DNA of 13,511 nt from RPRI01 sp051233685. Lineage in GTDB: Bacteria; Desulfobacterota; Desulfobacteria; Desulfobacterales; RPRI01. Below the pieces are notes generated by a model, which was not told where the DNA came from, searched no databases, and saw only the letters and a list, made by a program, of their open reading frames with translations. Where the stretch lies: contig NZ_JBAMMY010000249.1 of the NCBI RefSeq assembly GCF_051233685.1, forward strand, positions 1 through 13,511, given 5' to 3'. This document shows, piece after piece, positions 5,492 through 13,511 of this stretch (positions are counted from its first letter, which is position 1; each line of letters starts with the position of its first letter). Both the position numbers and the translations under genes were made by a program.

Positions 5492-8400
5492 CTAGCATGA
5501 TGCCTGTTTATAAAAGAGCGCATCAGTCTTTGCGTTTATCTGATCATCGGTAAAATGTTTCAACGTGATCGCCTTTCCCGGGCATTCGGATACACAGCAT
5601 CCGCATCCATGGCAGTCGCTTGGCTCGATAACGGCATATCCTTCCTCTCCGACCCTTGGCACGCCATAAGGACAGGTTCTTACACAAGTGAGACATGCAG
5701 CACAACGATCCGGATTTACTGAAGCAATCACGCTGCCAACTTCGATTTTATTCTTTGAGACTATCTTCATCACCCTTGATACGGCAGCCCTTGCCTGGGC
5801 AATGCTTTCATCCACGCTCTTGGGATAATGGGCAAGTCCTGCCAGAAACAGACCCTCTGATGCAAAATCCACAGGTCTTAATTTGGCATGGGCTTCCACA
5901 AGAAAACCGTCGCTGTTTACAGGCACCTTGAAATGCTCGAACAATGCCTTATTTTCATTCGGAAGAATTGCTGCTGCAAGTACTACCAGATCCGGATTCA
6001 TCTCAATCGGTCTTTGCAGGATATGATCTTTTACAGTCAGTTTAAGTTCCTGCCCATTATCCGAATCGATTATGGGAGGCTTATCTTTATTATAACGGAT
6101 AAAACGTATGCCCTGCTGCCTTGCTTCCTTGTATAAATCCTCACGTAATCCATAAGTGCGGATATCCCGGTAAATGATGAATATCTGCATTTCAGGATTT
6201 AGCTTCTTTAATATCAATGCGCTTTTTATGCTGTGCGTACAGCAAACCCTGCTGCAATAAGGTCTTTCTTCAGTCCGTGAGCCTACACACTGGATAAATA
6301 CAGCTATTTTGCTGTCTTTTAATGCTTCGTCATTATTGCGGACTGCCGCATCCAGATCAAAATGAGTTAATATCTTCGGATTTTTTCCGTAAAGGTATTC
6401 ATGCGGTTTGTATTCCTTTCCACCCGTTGCGAGTATGGCTGCACCATGATTTATCACTTTTGTATCCAACGGATTATTTGCGGATTTCAATGTGGTGGTA
6501 AAGTTTCCGATTGTTCCGGTTACATGGCCGATTTCCGTTTCAGGAAAAATCTTTATCCGCTCATTATTCTTAACGTCTTCAATTAACTGCCGGACATACG
6601 GAAGTACCGGTTCACCCTGCCAGGTCTCATTAAGGCCAAGCGCCATGCCTCCCAGTTCATTGCTTCTTTCCACAAGAAAAGCGTCAAAACCCTGCCGCGC
6701 AACGCCAAGGGCAGCTTCCAGCCCTGCAATTCCGCCGCCCACAACAAGCACCGACTGAGTTACATCAAGGGTAACTTGCGGAAGGGATTCTAAAAGAGCT
6801 GCTTTGGCAACGGCCATGCGTACCAGATCCTTTGCCTTTTCCGTAGCTCTTTTGGGGGTTTTCATATGAACCCAGGTGTTCTGATCCCGGATATTGGCCA
6901 TTTCAAAAAGATAGGGGTTAAGTCCTATTTCGCGGATGGTCTCCTGGAAAAGAGGTTCATGAGTGCGTGGCGAGCATGATGCCACAACAACGCGGTTTAT
7001 TCCTTTTTCCAGTATAACTTTTTTGATGTTTTCCTGGGTATCCTGAGAACATGTAAAAAGATTATCTTCCGCATGTATGACATTCGGAAGCGTTTTTGCA
7101 TATTCCCTTACTGCCGGAACATCTGCTACACCGCCTATGTTGATGCCGCAGTTGCAGACAAACACTCCAATACGTGGCTCTTCTTCGCTAAAGTTTTTTT
7201 CCGGCGGGAGTTCTTTTGTGAGCGTAAGACTCCATCTTTGTTCCGACAAATTCTGTGTTGCGCTTGCAGCGGCAGCCGATGCCTCCATCACGGACTGAGG
7301 AATATCTTTCGGGCTTTGAAAAGTACCGCATACAAAGACACCTTCTCTGCTTGTGCAAACCGGTGTAAGATCACTTGTTTTTGCATAGCTGTGAGCATTC
7401 AGATCGATACCAAGTCTTTGGGCCAGTGCCTTTGTATCCTTGGAGGTTGCAAAACCTGCTGCAAGCACAAGCATGTCGAAAACTTCCTCAAGCGCCTCAC
7501 CGGATTCCGGAATATATTTGAGCTTAAGGCCACCGTCATCAAGTGGTTCAACGGTATGCACTCTGGAACGGATAAATCTGACGCCGCTTCCTTTTTCAGC
7601 TCTTTCCCGGTATCTTTCAAATTCTTTTCCGTGTGTACGCATATCCATATAAAAGATGGCTGCATCAAGAGGCGTTTCGGCATGTTCCTTGGCGATCATG
7701 CTCTGTTTTATGCTGTACATGCAACAAACGGAAGAACAGTAGCTGTGATCCGCATGGTTGATGTCGCGTGATCCGATGCACTGGAGCCAAGCGATCTTTT
7801 TGGGAACTTCACGGTCATAGGGTCTCATAAGATGCCCTTTATAAGGACCGGATGCACTCAGTATGCGCTCGAATTCCAGGCTTGTAACCACATTCGGATG
7901 ACGCGAATATGCATAAGTATCAAAAAAGATAGGGTCAAAAAGTTCATTTCCAGTTGCAAGCACTACAGCCCCAACTTCTATTTCACTGAACCTTGGCTGA
8001 TCCGAGTAGGATATCGCGCCTGCCAGGCAGGCTTTTTCGCACATGCCGCATCCTATACAGACATTTCTGTCTATAGTGTACGAAAGAGGCACTGCCTGGG
8101 GAAATTTGATAAAGGTTGCTTTACGAAGATCCAGCCTGCAATCGAATTCGTTGACCGCAGTTACAGGGCATACCTGGCGGCATTGGCCGCAGGCAGTACA
8201 TTTTACCGAATCAATATAGCGGGGATTATTTTTAAGCTTTGCCGTAAATGCTCCGGCTTCGCCTTCCAATGATTCCAGTTCACTGTTTGGGATGATGTTT
8301 ATATTAAGGTGCCTGCCTACTTCCACAAGAAAGGGCGATATAACGCACATGGCGCAGTCATTGGTTGGAAAGGTTTTGTCCAGTTGGGCCATGAGCCCGC

Positions 8401-8536
8401 CCACGCTGGGCGAGCTGTCCACCAGATGGACATAATATCCGGCATTGGCCATATCCAGGGCGGCCTGTATGCCTGCGACACCGGCGCCTACCACCATTAC
8501 GCTGCCGACTTTATTGTTTGTACCTTTGGTTGACAT
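5492..8536 (-). CDS. hdrA: HdrA-type FAD/Fe-S electron-bifurcation subunit, tandem two-module form
   Basis: This 1014-residue protein is a tandem of two HdrA-like flavin modules, longer than archaeal HdrA (about 650). Module 1 has GAGVAG at 17-22, FPTNDCAMC at 56-64, [4Fe-4S] motifs at C113-C123 and C160-C170, and the HdrA-typical LQC253...YC267SSVCC272. Module 2 opens with GVFVCNCG (C461, C463), then LVVGGGIAG at 597-605, C750 and YC761SRVCC766. The C-terminus is a two-cluster ferredoxin domain (C945-C955; C975/C978/C981/C985). HdrA proteins carry the bifurcating FAD; here NAD(P)H or ferredoxin is a likely donor or acceptor, inferred from the neighbours. ATG 8536 has AGAGGTGA rather far upstream (13 nt). 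It is paired with mvhD2 and lies 82 nt after mvhD1. HdrB/HdrC are absent from the window, so it probably does not act on a heterodisulfide. Confidence 0.92.
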   Translation of the reverse strand: MSTKGTNNKVGSVMVVGAGVAGIQAALDMANAGYYVHLVDSSPSVGGLMAQLDKTFPTNDCAMCVISPFLVEVGRHLNINIIPNSELESLEGEAGAFTAKLKNNPRYIDSVKCTACGQCRQVCPVTAVNEFDCRLDLRKATFIKFPQAVPLSYTIDRNVCIGCGMCEKACLAGAISYSDQPRFSEIEVGAVVLATGNELFDPIFFDTYAYSRHPNVVTSLEFERILSASGPYKGHLMRPYDREVPKKIAWLQCIGSRDINHADHSYCSSVCCMYSIKQSMIAKEHAETPLDAAIFYMDMRTHGKEFERYRERAEKGSGVRFIRSRVHTVEPLDDGGLKLKYIPESGEALEEVFDMLVLAAGFATSKDTKALAQRLGIDLNAHSYAKTSDLTPVCTSREGVFVCGTFQSPKDIPQSVMEASAAAASATQNLSEQRWSLTLTKELPPEKNFSEEEPRIGVFVCNCGINIGGVADVPAVREYAKTLPNVIHAEDNLFTCSQDTQENIKKVILEKGINRVVVASCSPRTHEPLFQETIREIGLNPYLFEMANIRDQNTWVHMKTPKRATEKAKDLVRMAVAKAALLESLPQVTLDVTQSVLVVGGGIAGLEAALGVARQGFDAFLVERSNELGGMALGLNETWQGEPVLPYVRQLIEDVKNNERIKIFPETEIGHVTGTIGNFTTTLKSANNPLDTKVINHGAAILATGGKEYKPHEYLYGKNPKILTHFDLDAAVRNNDEALKDSKIAVFIQCVGSRTEERPYCSRVCCTHSIKSALILKKLNPEMQIFIIYRDIRTYGLREDLYKEARQQGIRFIRYNKDKPPIIDSDNGQELKLTVKDHILQRPIEMNPDLVVLAAAILPNENKALFEHFKVPVNSDGFLVEAHAKLRPVDFASEGLFLAGLAHYPKSVDESIAQARAAVSRVMKIVSKNKIEVGSVIASVNPDRCAACLTCVRTCPYGVPRVGEEGYAVIEPSDCHGCGCCVSECPGKAITLKHFTDDQINAKTDALFYKQASC

Positions 8537-8577
8537 TATATTATTATTTCACCTCTTATTTATACTGTAGCGAAACT

Positions 8578-8598
8578 GGCTGGGTATAAAACCCCGCC
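8578..8598. repeat. REP-like hairpin in the mvhD1-hdrA gap
   Basis: GGCTGGG (8578-8584) and CCCCGCC (8592-8598) pair over 7 bp with one mismatch around a TATAAAA loop. It resembles small intergenic REP-type hairpins and would fold in the mRNA about 40 nt before the hdrA start. On the minus strand the U-rich run sits in the loop, not after the stem, so a terminator is unlikely. Confidence 0.45.
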
Positions 8599-8618
8599 CT
8601 ACGTCTCAACGCTATCAT

Positions 8619-9374
8619 TTATGCCGGGCTTGCAAACCTGGGAGTATTTCCTTCACAACTTTTAAGGTCGGCCAGGCCGCCTAATTCCAGTTCATTGAGC
8701 CTTTTTGAAACGGTGTAAATTGCAATACCTGTTTGATCCGCCATTTCCCTGACTGTTACAGGGCCTTTGCTCAGCGCTTCCTGAATCAGGGCTTTTTGAT
8801 ATTCAGCGGTTATCGCATCGTTTTTCACCTTTTCAAAAAGTATCGGATCAGTCTTTTCGTGATACACGTTTTCATTTTCCGTCAGATGGCGATCAATTCC
8901 CACAAGCCAGCGAAGCCGCGTGGTGGACAATGCTCTGGTTAACGCGTTTAAAGCCATTTCATGATCTTTTGTATTAAACGGCCCTGCTTCTTTGATAATA
9001 TTGCTTACCTCAATCACATTGTCTGCAAAGGGTTTGGCTTCTGCGGCGCTTGCCCAGCGCAGGTGCACTCTTTTTCGGCCTATGCCAGAAAGATCCAGCA
9101 ATTGCGCAAGCATTTCCATACGTTTAACAGTATATTTATTGCCTTCCAGATAGTGGCAGTCACCTATATGACAACCGCTTACAAGTACTCCGTCAAACCC
9201 TTCTTTTAATGCATTGACGATAAACAGCGGATCGACACGACCTGAACACATGACTCTTACAACGCGAATAAATGGCGGATATTGAATTCTTGACACCCCT
9301 GCGAGATCCGCGCCCGCATAGGAGCACCAGTTACACAGGAATGCCAGGATTTTAGGTTTAAATGAATCGTTCAT
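8619..9374 (-). CDS. mvhD: MvhD-family subunit with winged-helix-like C-terminal extension (first copy)
   Basis: This 251-residue protein has a normal MvhD domain at about 1-135: FLCNWCSYAGADLAG with C14 and C17, RVMCSGR with C43, GCHIGDCHYLEGN with C68 and C73. About 115 residues then follow that the other two MvhD copies lack. The extension has a helical linker (LRWLVGIDRHLTENENVY, 154-171) and then, at about 192-240, a pattern like a winged helix-turn-helix (KALIQEALSKGPVTVREMADQTGIAIYTVSKRLNELELGG, given here as 195-234). This may serve in protein-protein contact rather than DNA binding. The start is ATG 9374, set by GGAG at 9382-9385; a longer frame to 9425 would overlap the previous gene and has no better site. 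It lies 26 nt after the HdrA-GltD gene and forms the first hdrA-mvhD pair. Confidence 0.88.
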   Translation of the reverse strand: MNDSFKPKILAFLCNWCSYAGADLAGVSRIQYPPFIRVVRVMCSGRVDPLFIVNALKEGFDGVLVSGCHIGDCHYLEGNKYTVKRMEMLAQLLDLSGIGRKRVHLRWASAAEAKPFADNVIEVSNIIKEAGPFNTKDHEMALNALTRALSTTRLRWLVGIDRHLTENENVYHEKTDPILFEKVKNDAITAEYQKALIQEALSKGPVTVREMADQTGIAIYTVSKRLNELELGGLADLKSCEGNTPRFASPA

Positions 9375-9381
9375 TATTTTT

Positions 9382-9385
9382 CTCC
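9382..9385 (-). promoter_or_regulatory. Ribosome binding site of mvhD1
   Basis: GGAG 7 nt before ATG 9374 decides this start over the longer frame from 9425, which would overlap the upstream gene. Confidence 0.65.
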
Positions 9386-9400
9386 GTATACAAAATGCAA

Positions 9401-12400
9401 TCAACCATTGGCACCGCCGGCACAAATGGACGCCAGTATTTGATTTTCGCTAAAATGTTTCATATCAATTGCTCTTTGCGGGCAACCTGCCGCGCAAACT
9501 CCGCAACCCTTACACAGAGCGGAATAATTCCCGGCTCTGTAACCCTTGCCGTGCACCTGTTTCAATCGTATAGCTCCAAAGGCGCAGGACTGTTCGCATA
9601 AACCGCAGCCTATGCATTTTCCCTCATCAACAACGGAAACAATAGGCTCTATCTGTATAGTGGATTTATTCAGAATCAGAGCTGCACGTCCGGCCGCTGC
9701 CTGAGCCTGGGAAATGGATTCCTCGATAGGTTTGGGATAGTGCGCAAGACCTGCCAGAAAAACTCCATCGGTTGAAAAATCTACCGGCTTTAATTTCATA
9801 TGGGCTTCCATATAAAAGCCTTCTTCGTTAAGCGGCACTTTGAGCATCTGAGCCAAAGATTTCCGGTCTTCCGCCGGAACAATGGCGGTTGCCAGATTCA
9901 GGTAATCAACAGAAATTTGAAGGGGCGTATTAAGAATGTGATCTTTTACAGTAATAATCAGACCTTCATTTCCATCCTTTTCAACAACCGGTTTTTCATC
10001 CACGTTATAGCGGATAAATGTAACACCCATTTCCCTTGCCCTCTTATACAGCTCTTCCCGTAAACCAAAGGTTCGCATATCCCGGTAGATGATATAAATA
10101 TTTGTCTCCGGCTTTTTCTCTTTGATTGCTATGGCGCTTTTAACAGAAGCCGTACAGCAGATTTTTGAACAATATGGCCGCGCAGGTTCGCGGGAACCTA
10201 CACACTGAATAAATGCAATTGCGCGGGATTCTTCAAGCTTTTCAGGGTGGCTTTCAAACATTGACTCAAGTTCATGCCATTTCATCACCCGGTCGCTTTG
10301 GCCGTAAAGGTACTCATTCGGTTCCAGCGGATTTGCCCCTATTGCAAGGATAACCGCACCATGATTGATTTTTCGATCCTTTTGGGCTGAGTTTACGCTT
10401 GTTGTGAAATTGCCTACAAATCCGTCAATATTTTTGATGTCAGATTCCAGCAAAACCTCTATGTTTTTATGGTTTGTGACCTTGTCTTTAATCCCGGATA
10501 AAAAGGCGGTTACATTATCTCCCTGCCAGGTGTTTACGGCATGGACGAGCGCTTGACCTCCCAACTCCGAAGATTTTTCCACCAGATAAGTCTTAAAGCC
10601 CTGGTCGGCTAATGTAAGAGCCGCACTCATTCCCGAGATACCTCCGCCGATAACAAGAGCATCGTGATTGATTTCGATCTGAATGGAGGAAATAGGCTCT
10701 AAAAGTGCTGACCTGGCTACAGCCATGCGTACAAGATCTTTTGCTTTTTGAGTAGCGCTTTCCGGATCTTTCTGATGTACCCAGGCGTTCTGATCCCTTA
10801 TATTTGCAAATTCGAAAAGATAGGGATTCAAACCCGCCTCCTGAATAGTCTGTTGAAAAAGCACTTCATGGGTTCTTGGTGTGCATGCCGCCACTACCAC
10901 ACGATTAAGGCCTTGTTCGGCAATAGCCTTTCGTATATTTTCCTGAGAATCCTGGGAGCAGGTAAAAAGCGTACCCGATGAAAAGACCACGCCCGGCAGT
11001 TGTCCGGCATATTTAACGACTTCGGGTACGTTTACCACGCTGCTGATATTTATGCCGCAGTTACAGACAAATACTCCGATACGAGGCGTATCACCAATCA
11101 CATTGATTTCAGGAGTAACCTGTTTATCTCTTGTAAGAGTATTTCTTGCAGAACAAAGATCTTTTCCGGCTATTGCAGCGGCAGCACCGGCATCAATAAC
11201 CGACTGCGGAATATCTTTTGGACCCTGAAAAGAACCGCATACATAAACACCTTCTTTTGAAGAGTTTACCGGTTCAAGTGAACTGGTCTTGCAGAAATTG
11301 CCTTCGGTTGTTTCAATGCCCAGCCGTTTCGCCAGTTCCAATGTTTCTTTCGAAATTTCAAGGCCAACGGATAGCACAATCTGATCAAATGTTTCTATTT
11401 TTGTCTCACCGGTTCCGGTAACGTAGCGAATGCTTAAATCACCGGTTTCGGGAACCGATTCAATGGAATGCACCCTGCTGTTGATAAAACGTACACCGTG
11501 TTTGTCTTTGGCGTTGTTGTAGAAACGCTCAAATTCCTTGCCGTTTGTTCGCATATCCATGTAAAAAATGGCGCAATCCAGATCGCCTCCGGCATGTTCC
11601 TTGGCGACAACAGCTTCCTTGACCGCATACATGCAGCATACGGAAGAGCAATACCCGTTTCCGCAGTGATTGTTATCTCTCGATCCGACGCATTGCAGCC
11701 AGGCTATTTTTTTAGGCTCCTTATGATCCGACATTCTTACAAGATGACCCATTGTAGGTCCTGATGCGCTTAAGATTCTTTCAAATTCAAGGCTGGTAAG
11801 AACATTCGGATTGGTTTTGTAATGATAGAATTCATCGAGCACCGAAGGATCATAGGTATCGGCTCCCGGACATAGTATTACGGAACCGATATCAATCTGT
11901 TTTTCCACAACTGTCTGGCTGTGATCAACAGCACCTGCAAGACAGGCATCAACACACTGAAGGCACTCGCAGCAATAACCGCAGTTAAGGCATCTTCCGG
12001 CTTCAGCTGCACCGTCTTCTTCACAGTAACCAAGCTCAACTTCCTTAAAATTGCCTGCCCGTTTTTCAGCAGCAAGCTCAGGCATTTCAATTCTTGATTT
12101 TTTGGGCTCGTTTTTCGGTATGGGCCTGTAAACAGGATTTTCATTTACTATAGCTTCACGGCCTTCGGCCATGTCTTTTCCGTCAAGATATCTTATAATG
12201 GATTCGGCTGCTTCTCTTCCGGCTGCAATTGCGCCTATGGCAACCCAGGGGCCTGTCTGAACATCACCTCCTGCAAACACTCCCGGACGTCCGGTGGCAT
12301 ATGTTACGGAATCTGTTTCAACTGTTCCCCATTTCGAAAAATCCACACCGGTTATATTTTCAAGAGCAGTTAAATCGGGTTTCTGGCCAATTGCAGGAAT

Positions 12401-13511
12401 TAGCTGGTCTATTTCAATATCATATTCACTTCCGACAACAGGAACGGGTCTTCTTCTTCCTGATGAATCCGGTTCTCCAAGTTCCATGCGGATACAGCGT
12501 AAACCCACAACCTTGCCGTCTGAAGTCAAAACTTCCTGGGGTGCGGCAAGATAGGTTATTTCGGCTCCTTCGGTTTTGGCAGCATGAATCTCTTCTTCCC
12601 ATGCAGGCATCTCAGCGCGGGTTCTTCTGTAGATTATATTAACCTTTTCGGCTCCAAGCCTTACGGCGCATCTTGCAACATCTATGGCCACATTGCCGCC
12701 GCCTATTATCGCAACTTTTTTGCCTACTTCGGATTTTCCGGTAAGATTAACTTCTCTTAAGAAATCAACGCCCTGACGGACACCTTTGGCTTTTTCTCCG
12801 GGTACGCCAAGATCAAAACCCTTGTGTGCGCCTATTGCCAAATAAACGGATTTGTAGCCCTGTGAGAAAAGATCATCTATGCTAAGATCAGGGCCAAGAG
12901 GCGTATTGGTTTTAATTTCAACTCCAAGATTTGTTATTACTTCTATTTCATTATCAAGAATATTTCTTGGAAGTCTGTGCTCAGGTATCCCGACCCTTAA
13001 CATGCCTCCGGCTTTGGGTAGTGCTTCGAATACTGTTGAAAGCACTCCTTTTCGCGCAAGATGATATGCAGCGGAAAGTCCTGCCGGACCTGATCCTATG
13101 ATGGCGACCTTTTCATCTCTTTTGGGAAGCGTTTTGATCTCGATTTGCCTCGGATCGAATTTATCCGCGGCAAGACGTTTAAGGCTGCGTATTGCAACAG
13201 GATTATCCACATCACATCTGCGGCAGGCGTCTTCGCATCCGTGAGGACATATTCTTCCCAGAACACCGGGCAAAGGCAGATCCTCCATGATAATCTGAAG
13301 AGCCTCTTTATATTTGCCCTGACCTACCATCTGTACATAACCCTGGACATTGAGCCCTGCCGGGCAAGCCAGTCTGCACGGAGCCTTATCGCTTTTCTGT
13401 ATGGAATATGCTCCGGGAATAGCCTGTGCGTATTGCTTATAAACAGCTTTTCTTTCGGAAAGGGTTTCATCATATTCGTTGGGTAATGTTACAGGACAGA
13501 CTTTTGCGCAA
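9401..13511 (-). CDS. hdrA: HdrA with nested GltD/NfnB-like NAD(P)H module, 5' end outside window
   Basis: The frame is open to the right edge; ATG 13330 is internal because the 60 codons before it read as HdrA/GltD sequence. 1369 residues are visible (numbered from the edge). 1-37 are the end of HdrA's first ferredoxin motif and its following linker (CAKVCPV, ERKAVYKQYAQAIP). About 45-440 are a GltD module: CRLACPAG and CPHGCEDACRRC Fe-S motifs, GSGPAG at 139-144 (FAD), GGGNVAID at 270-277 with YRRTRAEMP (NADPH-type site), AGGDV at 413-417. HdrA resumes with a cysteine-rich cluster C507-C523, then C607 and C621/C625/C626. A second HdrA module has CNCG at 816-819, GGGISG at 955-960, C1103 and C1114/C1118/C1119. 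It ends in a two-cluster ferredoxin (C1299-C1309; C1333-C1343). It probably links NAD(P)H to the HdrA flavins. No damage is seen. Confidence 0.9.
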   Translation of the reverse strand, partial: CAKVCPVTLPNEYDETLSERKAVYKQYAQAIPGAYSIQKSDKAPCRLACPAGLNVQGYVQMVGQGKYKEALQIIMEDLPLPGVLGRICPHGCEDACRRCDVDNPVAIRSLKRLAADKFDPRQIEIKTLPKRDEKVAIIGSGPAGLSAAYHLARKGVLSTVFEALPKAGGMLRVGIPEHRLPRNILDNEIEVITNLGVEIKTNTPLGPDLSIDDLFSQGYKSVYLAIGAHKGFDLGVPGEKAKGVRQGVDFLREVNLTGKSEVGKKVAIIGGGNVAIDVARCAVRLGAEKVNIIYRRTRAEMPAWEEEIHAAKTEGAEITYLAAPQEVLTSDGKVVGLRCIRMELGEPDSSGRRRPVPVVGSEYDIEIDQLIPAIGQKPDLTALENITGVDFSKWGTVETDSVTYATGRPGVFAGGDVQTGPWVAIGAIAAGREAAESIIRYLDGKDMAEGREAIVNENPVYRPIPKNEPKKSRIEMPELAAEKRAGNFKEVELGYCEEDGAAEAGRCLNCGYCCECLQCVDACLAGAVDHSQTVVEKQIDIGSVILCPGADTYDPSVLDEFYHYKTNPNVLTSLEFERILSASGPTMGHLVRMSDHKEPKKIAWLQCVGSRDNNHCGNGYCSSVCCMYAVKEAVVAKEHAGGDLDCAIFYMDMRTNGKEFERFYNNAKDKHGVRFINSRVHSIESVPETGDLSIRYVTGTGETKIETFDQIVLSVGLEISKETLELAKRLGIETTEGNFCKTSSLEPVNSSKEGVYVCGSFQGPKDIPQSVIDAGAAAAIAGKDLCSARNTLTRDKQVTPEINVIGDTPRIGVFVCNCGINISSVVNVPEVVKYAGQLPGVVFSSGTLFTCSQDSQENIRKAIAEQGLNRVVVAACTPRTHEVLFQQTIQEAGLNPYLFEFANIRDQNAWVHQKDPESATQKAKDLVRMAVARSALLEPISSIQIEINHDALVIGGGISGMSAALTLADQGFKTYLVEKSSELGGQALVHAVNTWQGDNVTAFLSGIKDKVTNHKNIEVLLESDIKNIDGFVGNFTTSVNSAQKDRKINHGAVILAIGANPLEPNEYLYGQSDRVMKWHELESMFESHPEKLEESRAIAFIQCVGSREPARPYCSKICCTASVKSAIAIKEKKPETNIYIIYRDMRTFGLREELYKRAREMGVTFIRYNVDEKPVVEKDGNEGLIITVKDHILNTPLQISVDYLNLATAIVPAEDRKSLAQMLKVPLNEEGFYMEAHMKLKPVDFSTDGVFLAGLAHYPKPIEESISQAQAAAGRAALILNKSTIQIEPIVSVVDEGKCIGCGLCEQSCAFGAIRLKQVHGKGYRAGNYSALCKGCGVCAAGCPQRAIDMKHFSENQILASICAGGANG

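Noticed and set aside
7073..7771. 232-residue plus-strand frame as a real gene
   Set aside because: It lies antisense inside hdrA, has a Cys/Phe-rich composition typical of a shadow frame and no ribosome binding site.
8619..8800. Separate regulator gene downstream of mvhD1
   Set aside because: The winged-helix-like segment is in the same unbroken frame as MvhD, without a separate start signal.

Overview
The window looks like chromosome of an anaerobic, probably sulfate-reducing or syntrophic bacterium of the Desulfobacterota (Desulfobacterales-like). This is inferred from gene content and moderate G+C, not from a marker gene. The evidence is a set of MetF/MetV methylene-tetrahydrofolate reductase genes embedded among HdrA- and MvhD-type flavin/iron-sulfur electron-transfer genes, with an IscA/HesB-like carrier and a DUF1573 protein next to them. 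Every gene I can support is on the minus strand, so transcription runs from the right edge to the left.

Right to left: (1) 13511-9401, a very large HdrA-type flavoprotein, cut by the window edge, with a complete GltD/NfnB-like NAD(P)H-binding module nested inside its first HdrA half. (2) 9374-8619, an MvhD-type protein with a winged-helix-like C-terminal extension. (3) 8536-5492, a 1014-residue tandem HdrA. (4) 5377-4952, a short MvhD. (5) 4936-4268, MetV. (6) 4271-3336, MetF, joined to MetV by an ATGA overlap. (7) 3320-2931, a 129-residue 'mini-HdrA' made of only the N-terminal flavin-binding start and one [4Fe-4S] motif. (8) 2896-2447, a third MvhD. Gaps are 15-114 nt, so this reads as one operon built from three successive hdrA-mvhD pairs, with metV-metF between pairs two and three. 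No hdrB or hdrC is visible.

The likely joint role (inference) is an electron-bifurcating or -confurcating complex. The GltD module would exchange electrons with NAD(P)H, the HdrA flavins and Fe-S clusters would split or merge them, the MvhD proteins would relay them, and MetV would hand them to MetF for the methylene-/methyl-tetrahydrofolate step of the Wood-Ljungdahl pathway. In a sulfate reducer that pathway may run in the oxidative direction.

Left of the operon, a 125-bp MITE-like element (2313-2437) with perfect 15-bp terminal inverted repeats separates mvhD3 from an IscA/HesB-like gene (2293-1976) and a secreted DUF1573 gene (1935-1225). The left end (1033-1) is the N-terminal part of an IS4/Tn5-type transposase carrying a DUF4338 (DruA-like) domain, open to the window edge. 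Two further small repeats lie inside the operon: heptamer repeats at 5414-5474 and a REP-like hairpin at 8578-8598. I saw no tRNA, rRNA, CRISPR array or riboswitch.
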